From Oleiphilus sp. (GTDB taxonomy: Bacteria > Pseudomonadota > Gammaproteobacteria > Pseudomonadales > Oleiphilaceae), in the NCBI GenBank assembly GCA_006212045.1, contig PZPK01000013.1, forward strand, positions 1-64,000: 64,000 bases of DNA, in the 5' to 3' direction. Both the position numbers and the translations under genes were made by a program. A model generated the notes under the pieces. That model did not search any database. It worked only from the letters and a program-made list of their open reading frames with translations, and was not told the origin of the DNA. Of this stretch, positions 60,487 through 64,000 are shown piece after piece; position 1 is the first letter of the stretch, and the number at the start of each line of letters is the position of its first letter.

Positions 60487-61878
60487 ATGTCTGAGTTTTC
60501 AAGCATATCTCCGGTCAATGGAGAGGTCTATGTCAGTCGAAAATATGCTGACGAGCAATCTGTACAGGCAGCCGTGCAAAGGGCTGTGCAGGCACAGCCC
60601 TCATGGCGTGATATGCCGCTGGAAGCGCGTCAGAAGTACTGTCGCAGGATGCTGGATTACTTTGCGCAGAACAAGGAAGCCATCGCAGAGGAAATAAGCT
60701 GGCAGATGGGGCGACCTATTCGCTATGCGGCGGGAGAGTTGTCAGGTTTGGCAGAGCGTGCTGAGTATATGATGGAGATTGCGAGCGAGTCTTTGAAAGA
60801 AATACGCTTACCGCCCAAGCCCGGATTTGAACGCTTTATTCGGCGCGAACCTCTTGGGCTTGTCGTGGTGCTCGCTCCTTGGAACTACCCCTTTCTGACC
60901 GCTGTGAATGCCATTGTCCCGGCATTGCTGGCGGGCAACGTTGTGATGCTTAAGCACTCGGTACAGACCCCCTTGTGCGCGGAACGCTTTCAGGCTGCAT
61001 TTGATGCAGCAGGGCTGCCGGCCGGGGTATTTCAGGCCCTGCATTTGGATCACCAGCAAACAGCGGGGCTGCTCAAGTCACCCTTGGTGAATCATGTGGC
61101 GTTTACCGGCTCTGTTGCCGGAGGGCGAATGGTTGAGGAAGCCGTGGCAGGCCAATTTAAAACATTGGGATTGGAATTGGGAGGCAAGGATCCTGCCTAT
61201 GTTCGTGCCGATGCTGATGTGCCGCAGGCGATTGAAACCATTGTCGATGGCGCTTTCTTCAATTCAGGACAGTCCTGTTGCGGGATTGAACGGGCTTACG
61301 TGCACGCTGAGGTCTATGAAACCTTTGTGGCAGGCGCGGTTGATTTGGTAAAACAGTATGTGTTGGGGCCTTCCAACGACGCCGCCACAACGCTTGGGCC
61401 GATGGTGAAGCCGGAAGCGGCAGATTTTGTGCGCGAACAGATCGCCGAGGCCGTCGCCGCCGGGGCCAAAACACTGATTGAAGAATCGGCCTTTGCGCTG
61501 AGCCGGAGCGGCACCCCCTACATGGCGCCCCAGATTCTGGTGGACGTAAACCATTCCATGCGCATCATGACGGAAGAATCCTTCGGGCCGGTTCTGGGTA
61601 TCCAGAAAGTCGATCATGATGAGGATGCGATACAGATGATGAATGACAGCGAGTTTGGCTTGACCGCGGCGGTCTTTACCCGCGATATTCATGCGGGTAC
61701 GCAAATCGCCGGGCAATTGGAAGCCGGGACGGTATTTCTTAATCGTTGTGATTATCTGGATCCGGCTCTGGCCTGGACCGGTGTAAAGAATTCCGGCAAA
61801 GGCTGTACCCTTTCGGGGATTGGTTTTGAGCAGCTAACCCGGCCGAAAAGCTTTCATATCAAACATGTCCAGAGTTGA
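60487..61878 (+). CDS. Aldehyde dehydrogenase
   Basis: This 463-residue enzyme has APWNYPFLTAVNAIVPALLAGNVVMLKHS, FTGSVAGGRMV, catalytic Glu in LELGGKDPAYV and Cys in GQSCCGIER. It oxidises an aldehyde, perhaps a gamma-glutamylated aminoaldehyde made from the amine activated by the upstream ligase. A strong AGGAG site precedes the ATG. The same direction and close spacing suggest an operon with the alcohol dehydrogenase. It is distinct from the aldehyde dehydrogenase at 28580-30025. Confidence 0.93.
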   Translation: MSEFSSISPVNGEVYVSRKYADEQSVQAAVQRAVQAQPSWRDMPLEARQKYCRRMLDYFAQNKEAIAEEISWQMGRPIRYAAGELSGLAERAEYMMEIASESLKEIRLPPKPGFERFIRREPLGLVVVLAPWNYPFLTAVNAIVPALLAGNVVMLKHSVQTPLCAERFQAAFDAAGLPAGVFQALHLDHQQTAGLLKSPLVNHVAFTGSVAGGRMVEEAVAGQFKTLGLELGGKDPAYVRADADVPQAIETIVDGAFFNSGQSCCGIERAYVHAEVYETFVAGAVDLVKQYVLGPSNDAATTLGPMVKPEAADFVREQIAEAVAAGAKTLIEESAFALSRSGTPYMAPQILVDVNHSMRIMTEESFGPVLGIQKVDHDEDAIQMMNDSEFGLTAAVFTRDIHAGTQIAGQLEAGTVFLNRCDYLDPALAWTGVKNSGKGCTLSGIGFEQLTRPKSFHIKHVQS

Positions 61879-61992
61879 AACCCGACGAATAACCGGAGCA
61901 CCTGGAATTGACAAAAGCCGAATGGGCTTTTGACGGAAGTTGATGGTGTCCTATCGTTTGGTGATCTGGAAAACAGGAGCGAAGAGATCTGC

Positions 61993-63201
61993 ATGAATGC
62001 ACTGACTGCCCAATGGAATTATCCGACCCGAATCTGTTGCGGACCCGGGGAGGTCAAGAGTTTGCCGGAAAAGTGTTTCGAGCTTGGCTTTCGATCCCCG
62101 TTGCTGGTGACAGACCCGGGCCTGATCCAATTGCCCATGACACAAGCCCTGCTGGACAACTGCAAGGATGCGGGCTTGGCCCTGGGGACTTTTAGCCAGG
62201 TCAAAGCCAACCCCAACGGGCAGAACGTGTATGACGGTGTGCGCGTGTATCAGGACGGCGAGCACGATGGGGTAATCGCTTTGGGGGGAGGGTCGGCAAT
62301 CGATGCCGCCAAAGCGATCGCCTTGATGTCGGGGCAGGATAGGCCGCTATGGGACTTTGAGGATGTTGGCGATAACTGGTTGCGTGTCCGCGAAGAAGGG
62401 ATGGCGCGGGTCATTGCCATTCCCACCACCGCGGGCACGGGCTCGGAAGTCGGAAGGGCCTCGGTCATTACCGACGAAGAGACCCAGTGTAAACGCATTA
62501 TCTTTCATCCAAAAATGCTTCCGGAACTAGTCATACTGGATGCCGAATTAACGCTTGGCCTGCCACCCGCGATGACAGCGGCAACCGGAATGGATGCCTT
62601 GTCCCATAGCCTCGAAGCCTTTTGCTCCAACGCCTACCATCCGATGGCCGAAGGTATTGCGCTGGAGTCCATGCGTCTGATCCACTTGTATTTACCGCGC
62701 GCTTTTGATGATGGCCGGGATGTGGATGCGCGGCAGCAAATGCTGGTGGCATCGGCCATGGGGGCAACAGCCTTTCAGCGCGGGCTGGGCGGTATGCATG
62801 CGATCGCACATGCCCTGGGTGCGCTTTATGACGCGCACCACGGTACCTTGAATGCGGTCTTGATGCCTTATGTTTTGAGAGCCAATACCGCGGCAATTTC
62901 GGAGCGTTTGGGCCGTGTTGCACATTACCTGCAATTACCTGAGCCCTGTTTCGAAAGTTTTCTAAGCTGGGTGCTGGACATGCGCTCGCATTTGCAGATT
63001 CCCCACCGCTTGTCTGAAATGAATATCGATACCGATATGGCCGAACGGGTAGGTCGTATGGCAGAGGCGGATGCTGCGGCATCCGGAAACCCGATCGCAT
63101 TCTCGGCGCAGCATTACCAGTGCATCTTTGAGGCTGCCGTAGAAGGGCGTCTCGATGATCTGCCCAAACTACTGGCGGTTCTAGGGGCCCCGGCTGTTTA
63201 G
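61993..63201 (+). CDS. Iron-containing alcohol dehydrogenase
   Basis: This ~402-residue enzyme has GGGSAIDAAKAIAL, TTAGTGSEVGRASV and the metal-binding GMDALSHSLEAF and GMHAIAHALGALYDAHHG, so all metal ligands are present. The ATG at 61993 is chosen; an earlier TTG at 61930 has no support. It ends 4 bases before a homoserine-kinase-like gene, so the two are cotranscribed. It is a second Fe-alcohol dehydrogenase in this window, only distantly similar to the one at 30067-31230. Confidence 0.91.
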   Translation: MNALTAQWNYPTRICCGPGEVKSLPEKCFELGFRSPLLVTDPGLIQLPMTQALLDNCKDAGLALGTFSQVKANPNGQNVYDGVRVYQDGEHDGVIALGGGSAIDAAKAIALMSGQDRPLWDFEDVGDNWLRVREEGMARVIAIPTTAGTGSEVGRASVITDEETQCKRIIFHPKMLPELVILDAELTLGLPPAMTAATGMDALSHSLEAFCSNAYHPMAEGIALESMRLIHLYLPRAFDDGRDVDARQQMLVASAMGATAFQRGLGGMHAIAHALGALYDAHHGTLNAVLMPYVLRANTAAISERLGRVAHYLQLPEPCFESFLSWVLDMRSHLQIPHRLSEMNIDTDMAERVGRMAEADAAASGNPIAFSAQHYQCIFEAAVEGRLDDLPKLLAVLGAPAV

Positions 63202-63205
63202 CGCA

Positions 63206-64000
63206 ATGGCAGTATTCACCGAGCTCAGTAAAAGCGATGTCGACCAGATTCTGGAAAAGTATGCTCTGGGTGTTTGTACCGCTTTGGAACCCATTGGGGA
63301 AGGTATCGAAAATACCAATTATTTTCTGGATACGCTTAGTGATGCTGGTCAGAAGCAACGTTCGGTGCTGACACTGTTTGAAAACCTTGAGGGGAAAGAG
63401 CTTCCCTACTTTGCGCAGCTCACTGAGCACCTTGCATCTGCCGGTTTTGCGGTGCCAGCACCGGTGAAGATGCAAGACGGGAGGGTGCTTTTCCAGGCGC
63501 GAGATCGTTATGGCATGATCGTGCCTCGATTGGGCGGGAAAGCCAAGCCGCAGGTCAACGAGCAAGAGTGCGCAGAGCTGGGTCGCTGGATTGCACATAT
63601 GCACCTGTGTTTGAAGGACTTCCGCGGTAAAAGGCCATTGGTTCGAAATGCAGGCTGGATGCGTGCACATTGTAAGAGGTTAAACGTAGCCCTGGCGCCG
63701 TCCGTGTTCGATGAGCTGGAATCTGCCATTGCGCGTTACGAAGCGCACTTGGGTTTGCTCAACAGCTGTACGCAAGGCACTGTGCATGGCGACCTGTTTC
63801 GTGACAATGTGCTGTTCAACGACGACAAGATCAGCGGAGTGATTGATTTCTACAATGCCAGTGATGCCACATTGCTTTACGATCTCGCCGTTGCTGCCAA
63901 TGACTGGACTATTGATACAGGGAACGTCCGCAATCAGGGCCGGCTCGATGCCCTGATTCAGGCCTATCAGGGGGTTCGTCCCTGGTCTGAGGCAGAGCAG
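63206..64000 (+). CDS. thrB: Homoserine kinase, ThrB type II (partial, cut by window end)
   Basis: 265 codons run open to the last base with no stop, so the gene is truncated on the right; the family is about 316 residues. The sequence has VFTELSKSDVDQIL, IGEGIENTNYFL, the catalytic loop GTVHGDLFRDNVLFNDDK and metal-binding GVIDFYNASDATLLYDLAVAANDW. These match the aminoglycoside-phosphotransferase-like homoserine kinase of Pseudomonas. The close coupling to an alcohol dehydrogenase is unusual for ThrB, so a small amino-alcohol kinase is an alternative. The start is 5 bases after the dehydrogenase stop. Confidence 0.8.
   Translation, partial: MAVFTELSKSDVDQILEKYALGVCTALEPIGEGIENTNYFLDTLSDAGQKQRSVLTLFENLEGKELPYFAQLTEHLASAGFAVPAPVKMQDGRVLFQARDRYGMIVPRLGGKAKPQVNEQECAELGRWIAHMHLCLKDFRGKRPLVRNAGWMRAHCKRLNVALAPSVFDELESAIARYEAHLGLLNSCTQGTVHGDLFRDNVLFNDDKISGVIDFYNASDATLLYDLAVAANDWTIDTGNVRNQGRLDALIQAYQGVRPWSEAEQ

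Overview
The window comes from a Gram-negative gammaproteobacterium with moderate GC, probably a marine or soil relative of the Pseudomonadales/Oceanospirillales group. The evidence is the gene order secB-grxC-rhodanese facing gpmI-envC-ctpA-yibQ, the Pseudomonas-type homoserine kinase, a rhombosortase, a complete suf operon, FlgT/TraF-like envelope proteins, and many signal peptides and lipoboxes. I see no rRNA, tRNA, CRISPR array, prophage or transposase gene.

Layout. (1) 0-1.9 kb: a ParDE-like toxin-antitoxin pair lies between two ~264 bp direct repeats. Each repeat carries the 3' end and terminator of a small secreted-protein gene. (2) 1.5-11 kb: this is the most unusual locus. It has three paralogous ~73-residue mature secreted proteins built from two curlin-like repeats, a CsgG-like lipoprotein fused to a peptidoglycan-binding-like segment and a DUF4384 domain, two small secreted proteins, an OmpA-like protein, a head-GIN (DUF2807) protein and an autotransporter barrel. 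Divergent from it are an ECF-like sigma factor and a membrane protein that is probably its anti-sigma factor. I read the locus as a divergent, self-regulated curli-like fibre or matrix system. (3) 11-28 kb: mixed housekeeping and accessory genes, including two solute-binding proteins, DUF1295, GFA, sterol desaturase with MerR, RimK fused to a TrkA-C domain, SPFH/NfeD, a tandem HAD protein, HglS-like DUF1338, YaiI, rhombosortase, RecQ and HDOD. (4) 28-33.4 kb: an aldehyde/alcohol dehydrogenase pair preceded by two micro-ORFs. Their promoter holds two GGTTC-N7-GAACC palindromes, next to an HxlR regulator and an alpha/beta hydrolase. (5) 33.4-36.3 kb: small orphan proteins, PilZ and SCO1. (6) 36.4-45.8 kb: cell-envelope and core genes (yibQ, ctpA, envC, gpmI, rhodanese, grxC, secB, trmL, pteridine reductase, cca). 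(7) 45.8-51 kb: a TraF_2 outer-membrane protein, FlgP/FlgT-like proteins, a small lipoprotein and a cardiolipin synthase-like enzyme. (8) 51-57.5 kb: sufBCDS-A-T-E behind a promoter overlapped by an IscR-type site. (9) 57.7-64 kb: an HD-GYP phosphodiesterase, then glutamine synthetase-like, aldehyde dehydrogenase, iron alcohol dehydrogenase and homoserine-kinase-like genes in one direction. The last gene is cut by the window end.

How the genes work together. The sigma/anti-sigma pair probably controls the divergent curli-like operon. Two of the three repeat-protein genes share a spaced upstream block at identical register. The HxlR protein probably controls the promoter of the micro-ORFs and perhaps the dehydrogenases. 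The suf operon is probably under iron-sulfur feedback. All functions are inferred from reading the sequence; no database search was run.
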